From contig JAQWQB010000105.1 in NCBI GenBank assembly GCA_029245065.1, positions 1 through 64,000 on the forward strand: 64,000 nt of DNA. The letters run 5' to 3'. The translations under genes and the position numbers were made by a program. The notes below the pieces were generated by a model, which saw only the letters and a list, made by a program, of their open reading frames with translations, searched no databases and was not told the origin of the DNA. Each line of letters starts with the position of its first letter. Position 1 is the stretch's first letter. Source of the stretch: Flavobacteriales bacterium (GTDB lineage Bacteria > Bacteroidota > Bacteroidia > Flavobacteriales_D > Sanyastnellaceae). Shown here one piece after another: positions 43,309 through 52,507 of this stretch.

Positions 43309-43332
43309 TTTAAACGTTTATAAGCGTTTAAA
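43309..43332. promoter_or_regulatory. Palindrome TTTAAACG-n8-CGTTTAAA in the gltX/ssb divergent region
   Basis: Perfect 8-bp inverted half-sites around TTTATAAG, no T-run, between two divergent promoters. The layout resembles a dimeric regulator's operator, although AT-rich symmetry can arise by chance. It lies 58 bases before the ssb ATG. Confidence 0.45.
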
Positions 43333-43389
43333 ATGGGGCGAAAACAATAGGGTGTTCAGACATTTGTGCCAACATTAATTCTAAGAAAC

Positions 43390-43734
43390 ATGAACAGTTT
43401 GCGAAATCGAGTGACCCTCATTGGGCACTTAGGACAAGATCCTGAAATGACCAAATTTGATAGTGGTAAGGTCCTTACCAAAATGCGTATGGCTACTTCA
43501 GATAGCTACAAGGATGCCAAAGGCGAAAGAGTGGAAGACACGCAATGGCACGACATCCAAGTGTGGGGTAAACCTGGCGAAACGGCTTCTCAATACCTTA
43601 AGAAAGGTTCTGAACTAGCCGTGGAAGGACGTATAAAACACTCTCAATTCGAAGATAAGGAAGGCAACAAACGAAATAGAACAGAGATTGTGGCTTCTGA
43701 ATTTGTGATGCTGGGTGGGAAGGCACGCGATTAA
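43390..43734 (+). CDS. ssb: Single-stranded DNA-binding protein, short form
   Basis: 114 residues from ATG 43390 (MNSLRNRVTLIGHLGQDPEM). The protein is essentially one OB-fold (VTLIGHLGQDPE.., WHDIQVWGKPGETASQYLKKGS, VEGRIKHSQFEDKEGNKRN) and ends at FVMLGGKARD. The Gly/Pro-rich linker and acidic DDDIPF-like tip of the main bacterial SSB are absent. It should bind ssDNA but not recruit repair proteins through the tip. Probably an accessory SSB, perhaps linked to recombination or to dprA-type uptake, while a longer one lies elsewhere in the genome (inference). It has its own terminator. Confidence 0.92.
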   Translation: MNSLRNRVTLIGHLGQDPEMTKFDSGKVLTKMRMATSDSYKDAKGERVEDTQWHDIQVWGKPGETASQYLKKGSELAVEGRIKHSQFEDKEGNKRNRTEIVASEFVMLGGKARD

Positions 43735-43759
43735 CGGCTCACGTATCTTCCCCTAAAAG

Positions 43760-43797
43760 CAGGTCTCAGCTCCCTCAGCTGGGGCCTGTTTTGTTTT
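43760..43797 (+). terminator. Rho-independent terminator of ssb
   Basis: 12-bp stem with two G.T pairs (CAGGTCTCAGCT / AGCTGGGGCCTG, loop CCCTC) followed by TTTTGTTTT, 25 bases after the stop codon. Confidence 0.85.
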
Positions 43798-43947
43798 AGT
43801 GATCTCCAGAAATGCTCAATTGTTGGCAACTTGGGCGTATAAAAATGCTTTCGGTCGCTATCAAGAACATTTCTAAACTATTTTTGGTTTTGGTGGAACG
43901 ACCGCTGAGGTCTAATTTTGAACCATCAATTTTGATAGCCAGAACCT

Positions 43948-44673
43948 ATGAGCAAATCTGCCATTCTAAAATCATCACTAGCCAAGAAATATTGGATGGG
44001 CTTTACCGGCCTGTTCTTGTGTGTATTTCTTCTAGGGCACCTTGCAGGAAACCTTCAGCTTTTTATGACAGGCGTGGAAGGACAATTTCAGTTCAATGAA
44101 TATGCGAAGTTCATGACAACGAACCCAGCGGTGAAGATTTTGTCTTATGTGACGTACATCAGCATTCTTTTTCATGCAATCGATGGTTTAATCCTGACAA
44201 TCAGAAATGCAAAGGCAAGACCACAGAAATATGCGTACAACAAGCCTTCGGCCAATTCAACATGGGCATCCCGCAACATGGGTGTTCTTGGAACGGTTTT
44301 GTTGGCCTTCATTGTAACGCACATGACCAACTTTTGGGCGAAAATGCACTTTTCAGAAGTGCCATTCATGACGGCAGACCCAGAAGGAAAAATATTAGAA
44401 GAGCCTTTGAAAGATTTGCACACCATAGTCATGCAGTTTTTCAATCCTGCTGAGAACAGCATGGCTCTTGTTGCTGTCATTCTATACGTGGTGAGTATGA
44501 TTGCCATTGGGTTTCACTTGTCCCATGGGTTCCAAAGTGGTTTCCAATCATTGGGCTTTAAGAATGAGAAGTACAAAAGCATCATTGACCTTTCAGGTAA
44601 AGCATTTAGCATAGTAGTACCCCTATTGTTTGCCATTATTCCTATCTACTTGTACGTTATACAAGTAATGTGA
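43948..44673 (+). CDS. sdhC: Succinate dehydrogenase cytochrome b subunit
   Basis: 241 residues with five membrane helices and several buried His residues (FLLGHLAGNLQ, ILFHAIDGL, FIVTHMTNFW, GFHLSHGFQSGFQSLG) that fit the di-haem cytochrome b558 type, in which one subunit replaces SdhC plus SdhD. It anchors the flavoprotein and iron-sulfur subunits to the inner membrane and reduces quinone. First gene of sdhCAB: sdhA starts 36 bases later. The 212 bases upstream hold the ssb terminator and no other gene; no clear TAnnTTTG box was found there. Confidence 0.95.
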   Translation: MSKSAILKSSLAKKYWMGFTGLFLCVFLLGHLAGNLQLFMTGVEGQFQFNEYAKFMTTNPAVKILSYVTYISILFHAIDGLILTIRNAKARPQKYAYNKPSANSTWASRNMGVLGTVLLAFIVTHMTNFWAKMHFSEVPFMTADPEGKILEEPLKDLHTIVMQFFNPAENSMALVAVILYVVSMIAIGFHLSHGFQSGFQSLGFKNEKYKSIIDLSGKAFSIVVPLLFAIIPIYLYVIQVM

Positions 44674-44709
44674 ACATAATCAACTGGTAAACGGTAAATA
44701 GAACAGAAT

Positions 44710-46713
44710 ATGACCGTATTAGATTCTAAAATTCCTCAGGGTCCACTGAAAGACAAGTGGACAAAGCACAAGAACGATATTCGTCTTGTAAACCCAGCAA
44801 ACAAGCGTTTGATTGACATCATCGTTGTTGGAACAGGATTGGCAGGAGCATCTGCGGCTGCATCCTTCGCTGAGATGGGGTACAATGTAAAAGCATTGTG
44901 TTTTCAAGATTCACCTAGACGTGCCCACTCAATTGCGGCACAGGGCGGAATCAACGCAGCTAAGAATTATCAGAACGATGGTGATAGTACCCACAGACTC
45001 TTCTACGATACCGTAAAAGGAGGTGATTATCGTTCACGTGAAGGGAACGTTTACAGACTGGCAGAGGTTTCTGCGAACATCATTGACCAATGCGTGGCTC
45101 AAGGTGTTCCGTTTGCAAGAGACTATGGCGGCTTGTTGGACAACCGTTCATTCGGGGGTGTACTTGTATCACGTACGTTTTACGCTAAAGGTCAAACAGG
45201 TCAACAGCTGCTTCTTGGAGCTTATTCAGCGCTTTCCCGTCAGATTTCGAAAGGAAAGATTGAGATGCTCAACCGTCATGAAATGATGGAGCTGGTAACT
45301 GTTGATGGCAAAGCACGTGGAATCATCGCCAAAAACCTGGTGACAGGAGAAATTGAAAAGCACGGCGCTCACGCTGTGGTGTTGTGCACAGGTGGATACG
45401 GAAACGTGTTCTTCTTGTCTACCAATGCGATGGGTTCAAACGTATCGGCAGCATGGAAAGCACACCGGAAAGGAGCTTTTTTCGCCAACCCAAGTTTTAC
45501 GCAGATTCACCCTACGTGTATTCCTGTTTCTGGAGATCACCAATCGAAATTGACCCTCATGTCAGAGTCGCTTCGTAATGATGGGCGAATCTGGGTACCA
45601 AAGAACATAGAGGATGTGAAAGCCATTAGAGACGGTTCTAAAAAACCAGTTGAAATTGCGGAAGCAGATCGTGATTACTATTTAGAAAGAAGATATCCTT
45701 CATTCGGAAACTTGGTACCTCGAGACGTTGCGTCGAGAGCTGCGAAGGAACGTTGTGATGCAGGATATGGAGTGAATAAAACAGGAGAAGCGGTATTCTT
45801 GGATTTCGCCAGTGCCATCATGCGTTATGGAAAAACAGAAGCGCATATCCAGGGATTACACAATCCGTCAGATGCGCAAGTGCGTGAACTAGGAGAGCAA
45901 GTAGTACGTAACAAGTACGGAAACCTCTTCCAGATGTACGAGAAGATCACCGACGATAACCCGTACAAAACACCAATGAAGATTTACCCAGCGGTGCACT
46001 ACACCATGGGTGGAATTTGGGTTGATTACAACCTTCAAACAACTGTTCCCGGATTGTTCGCTGCGGGAGAAGCCAACTTCTCTGACCACGGTGCCAACAG
46101 ACTAGGTGCTTCTGCGCTGATGCAAGGGCTAGCAGATGGGTATTTCGTTCTTCCATACACCATCGGGGATTACTTGGCAGATGATATTCGAACTGGAGCA
46201 ATCTCAACAGATACACCTGAATTTGAAGAAGCAGCAAAACGTGTGCAAACACAATTGGACGCTTTCGTCAATAACAATGGAACGAAACCTGTAGATGATT
46301 TCCACCGTCGTTTGGGACGAATCATGTGGGAAAACTGTGGAATGGCTCGAAACGAGAAAGACCTGAAGCAGGCCATTGCAGACATTCAAGCACTGCGCGA
46401 AGAATTCTACAAAGATGTTCGTGTACCAGGATCTACAAAAGGGTTCAACCCTGAACTAGACAAAGCAGGACGTGTGGCGGATTTCCTAGAACTAGGAGAG
46501 TTGATGTGTTTAGATGCACTTGAACGCCGCGAGTCATGCGGAGGACACTTCCGTGAAGAATACCAAACTCCAGAAGGAGAAGCACTTCGTGATGATGAAA
46601 ACTTCACGTTTGTATCTGCTTGGGAGTACACAGGAAAGCCTTCCGAAGCGAAGCTCAACAAAGAAGAGCTTACGTATGAAAATATTGAATTGAAACAACG
46701 TAGCTACAAGTAA
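44710..46713 (+). CDS. sdhA: Succinate dehydrogenase flavoprotein subunit
   Basis: 667 residues. FAD-binding N-terminus [20 protein letters not shown] near 37-56; [20 protein letters not shown] near 78-97 includes the His that usually carries covalent FAD. Catalytic-site segments [11 protein letters not shown] and [10 protein letters not shown]-like [20 protein letters not shown] near 457-476 are present. It oxidises succinate to fumarate, feeding electrons to SdhB. It belongs to the b558-type group found in Bacteroidota and epsilon-like bacteria; a fumarate reductase role cannot be excluded by sequence. Middle gene of sdhCAB, 23 bases before sdhB. Confidence 0.96.
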   Translation: MTVLDSKIPQGPLKDKWTKHKNDIRLVNPANKRLIDIIVVGTGLAGASAAASFAEMGYNVKALCFQDSPRRAHSIAAQGGINAAKNYQNDGDSTHRLFYDTVKGGDYRSREGNVYRLAEVSANIIDQCVAQGVPFARDYGGLLDNRSFGGVLVSRTFYAKGQTGQQLLLGAYSALSRQISKGKIEMLNRHEMMELVTVDGKARGIIAKNLVTGEIEKHGAHAVVLCTGGYGNVFFLSTNAMGSNVSAAWKAHRKGAFFANPSFTQIHPTCIPVSGDHQSKLTLMSESLRNDGRIWVPKNIEDVKAIRDGSKKPVEIAEADRDYYLERRYPSFGNLVPRDVASRAAKERCDAGYGVNKTGEAVFLDFASAIMRYGKTEAHIQGLHNPSDAQVRELGEQVVRNKYGNLFQMYEKITDDNPYKTPMKIYPAVHYTMGGIWVDYNLQTTVPGLFAAGEANFSDHGANRLGASALMQGLADGYFVLPYTIGDYLADDIRTGAISTDTPEFEEAAKRVQTQLDAFVNNNGTKPVDDFHRRLGRIMWENCGMARNEKDLKQAIADIQALREEFYKDVRVPGSTKGFNPELDKAGRVADFLELGELMCLDALERRESCGGHFREEYQTPEGEALRDDENFTFVSAWEYTGKPSEAKLNKEELTYENIELKQRSYK

Positions 46714-46736
46714 GCTACCTAAAGCAAGTTAGGACT

Positions 46737-47489
46737 ATGAACCTCACGCTTAAAATTTGGAGACAAGCTGGCCCTGATGCCAAAGGAAGTATGGAAACGT
46801 ATCCCGTTTCTGATATCTCCCCAGACATGTCATTTCTTGAAATGATTGATGTATTGAACGACCAGCTCGTACGCGACGGAAAAGACCCCGTAGCTTTTGA
46901 CCACGATTGCCGAGAGGGAATCTGCGGAATGTGCAGTATGTACATCAACGGTGAAGCCCATGGCCCAGGTCGTGGTGTTACCACATGCCAGTTGCACATG
47001 CGTTCATTCAGCGACGGAGAAACCATTTACATCGAGCCTTGGAGAGCAGCAGCTTTTCCAATTATCAAAGACTTGGTGACCGACCGTGGTGCATTTGATC
47101 GAATCATCCAAGCGGGTGGTTATGTATCAGTAAACACTTCAGGAAACACACAGGATGCAAACGCATTGCCAATTCCTAAAGACAATGCAGACAAAGCGTT
47201 TGATGCGGCTACCTGTATCGGATGTGGTGCGTGTGTGGCAACATGTAAAAACTCTTCAGCAATGCTCTTCACATCTGCAAAGGTGTCTCAGTTGGCCCTG
47301 TTGCCTCAAGGTGAGCCTGAAGCAGCACGTCGTGTGCAGCGTATGGTTGCTCAAATGGACGAAGAAGGGTTTGGGAACTGTACCAATACCGGTGCTTGCG
47401 AAGTGGAATGTCCGAAAGGAATCAGCCTCGAAAACATCGCTCGCATGAACAGAGAATTCTTGAAAGCACAGTTCACTTCTGAGAAGTAA
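46737..47489 (+). CDS. sdhB: Succinate dehydrogenase iron-sulfur subunit
   Basis: 250 residues. The [2Fe-2S] cluster motif is [20 protein letters not shown] with a later Cys in TTCQLHM (near 57-84). The second domain has [16 protein letters not shown] near 161 and [15 protein letters not shown] near 217, for the [4Fe-4S] and [3Fe-4S] clusters. It passes electrons from FAD to quinone at SdhC. Last gene of sdhCAB, followed by a strong terminator 28 bases after its stop. Confidence 0.96.
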   Translation: MNLTLKIWRQAGPDAKGSMETYPVSDISPDMSFLEMIDVLNDQLVRDGKDPVAFDHDCREGICGMCSMYINGEAHGPGRGVTTCQLHMRSFSDGETIYIEPWRAAAFPIIKDLVTDRGAFDRIIQAGGYVSVNTSGNTQDANALPIPKDNADKAFDAATCIGCGACVATCKNSSAMLFTSAKVSQLALLPQGEPEAARRVQRMVAQMDEEGFGNCTNTGACEVECPKGISLENIARMNREFLKAQFTSEK

Positions 47490-47517
47490 GGTCGAAGCAA
47501 GAAATATACATTGAGAA

Positions 47518-47540
47518 GGGCGCCTACAGGCGCCCTTTTT
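47518..47540 (+). terminator. Rho-independent terminator of sdhCAB
   Basis: GGGCGCC-TACA-GGCGCCC perfect 7-bp stem followed by TTTTT. Confidence 0.93.
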
Positions 47541-47545
47541 GCTGC

Positions 47546-47579
47546 TTGAACCCCAGCAATGTATTATTTCGTAACTTTG
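47546..47579 (+). promoter_or_regulatory. Promoter of the putative metal-uptake operon (TTG-N23-TAACTTTG)
   Basis: TTG at 47546-47548 and TAACTTTG at 47572-47579 fit Bacteroidota -33/-7 elements. The box ends 4 bases before ATG 47584, suggesting a leaderless first gene. Confidence 0.6.
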
Positions 47580-47583
47580 TAAC

Positions 47584-47973
47584 ATGCAGCGCATATTCGC
47601 AATAACAATCATGATTTGGTACGCAGTCCTTTCAATGGGCTTCCAAATCCATGTGCACTATTGTTGTGGGAATGTTGCTGGAATAGCCATCAATCAATTC
47701 GCTGTTGAAGAAGAGAACTGTTGTGGTTCACATCACGAAGGATGTTCTTTGGCCAATTCATGTTGCTCAAGCGACGATTTTTACTTGGCCTTAGAAGAAG
47801 AACACAAAACGCCTGGCGAATTAGTGATTCCTATGCCCGTTGCCATCCAATCGGTAGCGGTTATCCAAAAGAAATCCATCCAAAAAACAGCGCTCATCAA
47901 AGAAGAGGCTACTGTTTGGATTAATGGGCCACCGCTGTATCTCTGGCATAGCGCACGACTTCATTACGGCTGA
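47584..47973 (+). CDS. HYC_CC_PP family protein
   Basis: 129 residues. An N-terminal hydrophobic segment (FAITIMIWYAVLSMGF) acts as signal or anchor. The mature part has HVHYCCGNVAG near 22, ENCCGSHHEGC near 44, SCCSSDD near 58 and GPPLYLWHSARLHYG at the end; HYC, CC and PP name the family. Eight Cys and several His in about 45 residues strongly suggest soft-metal binding. It is predicted to lie in the periplasm. First gene of a three-gene unit with an HMA protein and a TonB receptor, which supports a part in copper or related metal handling; metal identity is inference. Confidence 0.87.
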   Translation: MQRIFAITIMIWYAVLSMGFQIHVHYCCGNVAGIAINQFAVEEENCCGSHHEGCSLANSCCSSDDFYLALEEEHKTPGELVIPMPVAIQSVAVIQKKSIQKTALIKEEATVWINGPPLYLWHSARLHYG

Positions 47974-48041
47974 AATTCAATGTTTTGGTATGGAATATTC
48001 CCTGCCCTTCAGTCTTAGTTTAAACATTGAAATTTCTCAAA

Positions 48042-48437
48042 ATGAAAAAGTTATTATTCCCAATTACCCTTATTTTCTTATTTCTAACATCGAACACATT
48101 TGCCCAAGATAAAGTGGTCGACGAGACCTTCTGGGTTGGCGGTGTTTGTGGCATGTGTGAAGATCGAATCGAAAAAGCACTTGATTTAAAGGGAATCAAA
48201 ATGGCCGATTATGATCACGAAAAGCAAGAATTGCATGTGGTTTATAAAACAACGAAGATCACTAGAAAGCAAATTGATCAGGCGTTGAATGCGGTAGGCC
48301 ATGACACGGCTACATCAAAAGCAACAGACGAACAGTACAATAACATGCACGGATGTTGCAAGTACAGAGACCCGAATGCGAAGTCTTGTGAGTCAGGTGA
48401 TGATCACGAAGACGAAGACCACGATGATGAGGACTAA
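48042..48437 (+). CDS. Periplasmic HMA-domain metal-binding protein with acidic-His tail
   Basis: 131 residues from ATG 48042 (signal peptide MKKLLFPITLIFLFLTSNTFA); a TTG five codons upstream is less likely. The HMA domain has GVCGMCEDRIEKAL with the CxxC metal site near 35, then a typical beta-alpha-beta pattern (MADYDHEKQELHVVYK). A second Cys/His cluster is MHGCCKYRDPNAKSC, and the protein ends in a run of Asp, Glu and His (GDDHEDEDHDDED). It probably carries Cu(I), Zn or another soft metal in the periplasm. It overlaps the receptor gene by 14 bases in another frame. Confidence 0.88.
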   Translation: MKKLLFPITLIFLFLTSNTFAQDKVVDETFWVGGVCGMCEDRIEKALDLKGIKMADYDHEKQELHVVYKTTKITRKQIDQALNAVGHDTATSKATDEQYNNMHGCCKYRDPNAKSCESGDDHEDEDHDDED

Positions 48438-50691
48438 GCTGCTACTTGCACTCAGTCTATTCCTACTCTGTTTTTCGGCACAATCTCAATCTTCCAAAAC
48501 CCCTAAATTCGTTAAGGGCAAGGTACTTGTTCCTCGTGGTGGAGGCCATGAAGAAAAGGACCCACTGGTAGGTGCTAATGTGTACTGGAAGGGAACACAA
48601 GTAGGAACCATGACAGACGCTTCTGGGTTTTATAAGCTGGAAACGGAGAATCATACAGACACCCTAGTGTTTTCTTTCATTGGCTATAAGACTGGCTATG
48701 TGCTCTGGAAAGGTCAAGAATGGGTAGAGGTTGTGCTCACTTCAGGAGAACTCTTGGAAGGAGCAGAAGTTATTGTAGATGCGGGTTCAACCAGAATGCA
48801 GATGCTAGACCCTCTTGGTTTTCAAACATTGGATCAGCGCGAACTGACCAAAGCGGCCTGCTGTAACTTGTCTGAGAGCTTTGAAACGAATGCCTCCATA
48901 GACGGTGCGTATACAGATGCGGTCACCGGCACGCGACAAATCAAAATGCTTGGTCTGGACGGGAAGTACGTTGATATGAACAAGGACAATATCCCAACTA
49001 TCCGTGGTCTAAGCACGGTTTTTGGTTTAGGGTATATTCCTGGTCCATGGATCAGACAAATCGCTATTTCCAAAGGAGTGGGGTCGGTGACTGCGGGCTA
49101 TGAGAGTATAACTGGACAAATCAATATTGCCATTAAAGATCCAGTTGAATCAGAACGCTACTACCTGAACTTTTATGGAAGCAACGGCGGAAGACTAGAG
49201 GCAAATGTACATACACGCCAAAATGTTGGAAGGAAATGGGCGACAAGTATCATGGCACATGCGAACATGAACAACCTCGAACAAGACAACAACAAAGACG
49301 GCTTCATGGATAATGCCTTGAAGGAAATGGTAGTGTTCAGAAATGAATGGAAATTCCAAGGAGACAGAGGAATTGAGGGAACATACCAGATTACTGCCAT
49401 GCAGAATACTATTCAGGCCGGTCAATTGAATTCCATCGATGCTTCTACCATAGAAGGTGGTCTTTGGACGTCAGATTATACCAGCACGCACATTGAAGGA
49501 GCGGCAAAAACAGGATATGTTTGGCCAAAATTCCCTCATCGTACGTTGGGTACTCAGTTTTCCGGAGAGTGGCATGACCAAGAAGCGAATTATGGAGAGC
49601 GTGTATATTCAGGACATCAACGCACCGCAAGGGCCAACATCTTGTATGTATCGTTGATCGGAAACACAGACCATAAATTTACGGTTGGAGGCAGTTTTCT
49701 TTATGACGAATACGATGAAACTCTCGACTCGTTGAGGTACACGAGAACGGAAGTTGTTCCAGGGATATATGGAGAATACACGTGGTCTAGGCTTGAACGT
49801 TTTACCTTGGTGGCGGGAATGCGATTAGATGACAACAGCTTGTACGGCTTGTTTTGGACGCCACGAGCTCATTTTCGCTACAGTTTCTCAGAGAATACTT
49901 CGTTCAAATTGATGGCAGGGAAAGGCTACCGCACGAGCAACGTCATCATGGAAAATGTAGGACAGCTCGCTTCTAGTCGAGCCTGGATTATTGAATCTGA
50001 GGAAGGGGTAGATGGTTTTGGATTGCAGCCAGAAGTAGCGTGGAATTTCGGTACGAATTTGATGCATAAATTCAGGTTGAACTACCGAGAAGCATCGGTT
50101 TCAATCGATTTTTACCGAACTGAGTTTGAAAACCAAATTGTGACGGATTTGGAGAATCCTCGTGAAGCAAGGTTCTACAATTTGGAAGGAAGCAGCTTTT
50201 CGAATAGTGCGCAAATCGAATTTGGCTGGAGCCCCGCAAGGCGATGGGATGTGAGATTGGCCTACCGATGGCTCCAAGTGCAGACAGATTATGACGAAGG
50301 CAGGTTGGACGTGCCGTTGGTATCAACTCACCGCGCCTTTGCCAATGGTTCGTATGAGACAAAGAAGAACAACAAAGGAGCCCAATGGCGCTTCGATGCT
50401 ACAGTTCAATGGGTAGGAGATGTAAGACTTCCCAATACGGAAGCAAACCCAGAGGAATACCAATTGAATGAAAGATCGGATGACTATTTCTTAGTGAGCG
50501 CCCAGATAACGCGTGCGTTCAATTCGAAATTCGAACTTTATATTGGAGGAGAGAACCTTCTGAACTACCGTCAGCCAAATGCAATTTTAGCTGCGGAAAA
50601 CCCAAATGGTGAATTTTTCGATGCATCCATGGTCTGGGCCCCGGTCTTTGGAGCCATGGCTTACGGAGGCATTCGGTGGAGTGTGAAATGA
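48424..50691 (+). CDS. TonB-dependent receptor, likely for a metal or metal complex
   Basis: 755 residues from ATG 48424 or 48427 (MRTKLLLALSLFLLCFSAQS signal). Carboxypeptidase-like domain (GANVYWKGTQVGTMTDASGF). The plug has LTKAACCNLSESFETNASID with an adjacent Cys pair, followed by the plug core ISKGVGSVTAGYESITGQIN. The barrel ends YGGIRWSVK. The CC-bearing plug, and its overlap with the HMA gene and linkage to HYC_CC_PP, suggest passage of a soft metal across the outer membrane into periplasmic carriers. That role is inference; the receptor family is certain. A bidirectional terminator follows. Confidence 0.9.
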   Translation: MMRTKLLLALSLFLLCFSAQSQSSKTPKFVKGKVLVPRGGGHEEKDPLVGANVYWKGTQVGTMTDASGFYKLETENHTDTLVFSFIGYKTGYVLWKGQEWVEVVLTSGELLEGAEVIVDAGSTRMQMLDPLGFQTLDQRELTKAACCNLSESFETNASIDGAYTDAVTGTRQIKMLGLDGKYVDMNKDNIPTIRGLSTVFGLGYIPGPWIRQIAISKGVGSVTAGYESITGQINIAIKDPVESERYYLNFYGSNGGRLEANVHTRQNVGRKWATSIMAHANMNNLEQDNNKDGFMDNALKEMVVFRNEWKFQGDRGIEGTYQITAMQNTIQAGQLNSIDASTIEGGLWTSDYTSTHIEGAAKTGYVWPKFPHRTLGTQFSGEWHDQEANYGERVYSGHQRTARANILYVSLIGNTDHKFTVGGSFLYDEYDETLDSLRYTRTEVVPGIYGEYTWSRLERFTLVAGMRLDDNSLYGLFWTPRAHFRYSFSENTSFKLMAGKGYRTSNVIMENVGQLASSRAWIIESEEGVDGFGLQPEVAWNFGTNLMHKFRLNYREASVSIDFYRTEFENQIVTDLENPREARFYNLEGSSFSNSAQIEFGWSPARRWDVRLAYRWLQVQTDYDEGRLDVPLVSTHRAFANGSYETKKNNKGAQWRFDATVQWVGDVRLPNTEANPEEYQLNERSDDYFLVSAQITRAFNSKFELYIGGENLLNYRQPNAILAAENPNGEFFDASMVWAPVFGAMAYGGIRWSVK

Positions 50692-50700
50692 TATGATTTG

Positions 50701-50726
50701 AAAGGGAGGCGAAAGCTTCCCTTTTT
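50701..50726. terminator. Bidirectional terminator between convergent genes
   Basis: AAAGGGAGGC-GAAA-GCTTCCCTTT stem of 10 bp with one G.T pair, T-run on the plus strand and A-run before it. It separates the TonB receptor gene from the beta-helix gene. Confidence 0.85.
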
Positions 50727-52446
50727 CAATTCCTAATGAATGTAATCGACGTTTCTGCACGGCCAACTCTATACACCACTACATAGCTTCCCTTCGCTAA
50801 ATCACGTACGTCCACAGGTGTGTTGGTCATGGTTTGCACCTGTTTTACCAAGCCACCTACCATATCGTAAATTTCGAGTTGAACGCGTTCACTTCCCCAA
50901 CCTAACAAAGAGAAACTGTCTGCTGAAGGATTCGGGTAAAGAGCAAACGCCAACGATTGTTGGTCCGAAACACCTATCGAAGAACCGAATTCATCTGCAC
51001 CGAAATCAGGAGCGATACCGCTAATGCGATCTTCACCGTCAAAATCTACCGTGCCTACATATTCAGAAATCATACCCTGATCCAGTGCGGGCGAATCACT
51101 TTGCAAGTGAAGGTCTGGGTTGTTCCAGTTGCAACAAACTTCGGGTCGCCAAAAGGACAGTTGGAACAATTTCCCGTTCCATTGTTGAAGGCCCCCGTTC
51201 CTTGATAGCCTCCAACATACCAAAAGAACACATTGTTGTTCTCCACATCAGCGGAGAAAAATAGGTTGTTGTCAATCAACAAACTCTGAGAAGCCGGACC
51301 GTCCGCTGCGAGCAGAATAGTGCCTCCATTGTCTACATATACAATGTTCTCGGTAACGACCCCATTTTCGATGTAGGTGAAGTAGATTTCGCCATTGTAA
51401 GGGACCAGCATTCCATTCCGATAGACCGAATTGTAAGCAACAACCAAATCGGTCACTTTGCCGCTTCCATTAGGATAGTCATATCCGCCAACGGCAATTC
51501 CGGCATCCCTATTTCCGTGAATGAAGTTACTTCGAACAATGATTTCACTTGCCGACTTGCCTACGTTTTCGCACCCAACTTCTATTCCCCATTCCCCAGC
51601 ATAAACCTCATTTCGCTCTACGATGATCTGATTTCCTCCATCAACATAAATGCCCGCTGCAGTAGCATAAGGAGAACTGAAGTCATAGACCGTATTCCCG
51701 CTTACCAAGCCTTGTCTTGCTTGGTCCAATGCCGGGTCTTCGCATACGCCTTCGTGACCAATAATGTCAATGCCTATGTTGGTGACCATGTAGATTTCAT
51801 TGTCAGAAACCTCAAACCCCTCTACATTTCCATTAACAGCCAGTGCTTCGCTGTAGCCAAGGATGCAGTGGTGAATTTCACAATCAATGATTGCTAAGTC
51901 GGTAATTGTATGGTTGCTATCAGATCCGTAAACGATGATTGGTTGAGCATTGTTTTCTTCTGTTGGAAACGCAGTAGGATCATCAGTGAAGCCGATGTCA
52001 TACACCTCTAGATTTCGCAGTGTAATGTGATCACAGGCTCCTTCAACTAGCACACCCATTGCATCTGCCTGAAAATTATTTCGAAGAATGAATCCATCAA
52101 TAATGATGTGATGAACGTTGTACGCCTCAATTAGTGCTGGGTCTGTAGTGCCTTCCCCATCAATTATAACTTGGTCGGTTTCCCAATTTCGAAAGGTGAT
52201 GTAAGCATCTTCCTCTCCTGAAACATTGACATAAAGTCGTTCATTGTAGGTTCCTCCGTGGACGTAAACCGTACTACCAGCGGTAGCATTGTCCATGGCA
52301 TATTGAATGGATTCCCAAGGTGTAGCTTGACTTCCATCGGCTGTGTCATCTCCGGTTGTGCTTACGTGAAAATCCTGGGAATAGCCGGCCATTGTTACCA
52401 ATACCGCCACGAAGACCAAGAGGTGAGAGCGTCTTTTTTCGAACAT
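50726..52446 (-). pseudogene. Right-handed beta-helix T9SS protein split by a frameshift
   Basis: From ATG 52446 (signal MFEKRRSHLLVFVAVLVTMA) the protein has a DUF1565-like start (DFHVSTTGDDTADGSQATPW) and many right-handed beta-helix turns (ITLRNLEVYDIG, IIVERNEVYAGEWGIEVG), typical of polysaccharide lyases and surface proteins. Near 51110-51125 the frame fails: one frame reads GDPKFVATGTTQTFTCK and stops at 51070, while the next frame continues NNPDLHLQSDSPALDQG, as the family expects. The second frame runs to TGA 50726 and carries the T9SS tail (FALYPNPSADSFSLL). A 1-2 base indel explains this; there is no homopolymer. As it stands the product lacks its sorting signal. Confidence 0.85.
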
Positions 52447-52507
52447 AAGAGTAATTGAGTGCCTCGAATTTAGAAGTTTCATTGACTCAATGAATATTAG
52501 GAACCTT

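Noticed and set aside
48301-48426. Longer N-terminus for the TonB receptor starting at 48301
   Set aside because: The extra 41 residues are an alternate frame of the HMA gene, while ATG 48424 or 48427 starts a clean signal peptide.
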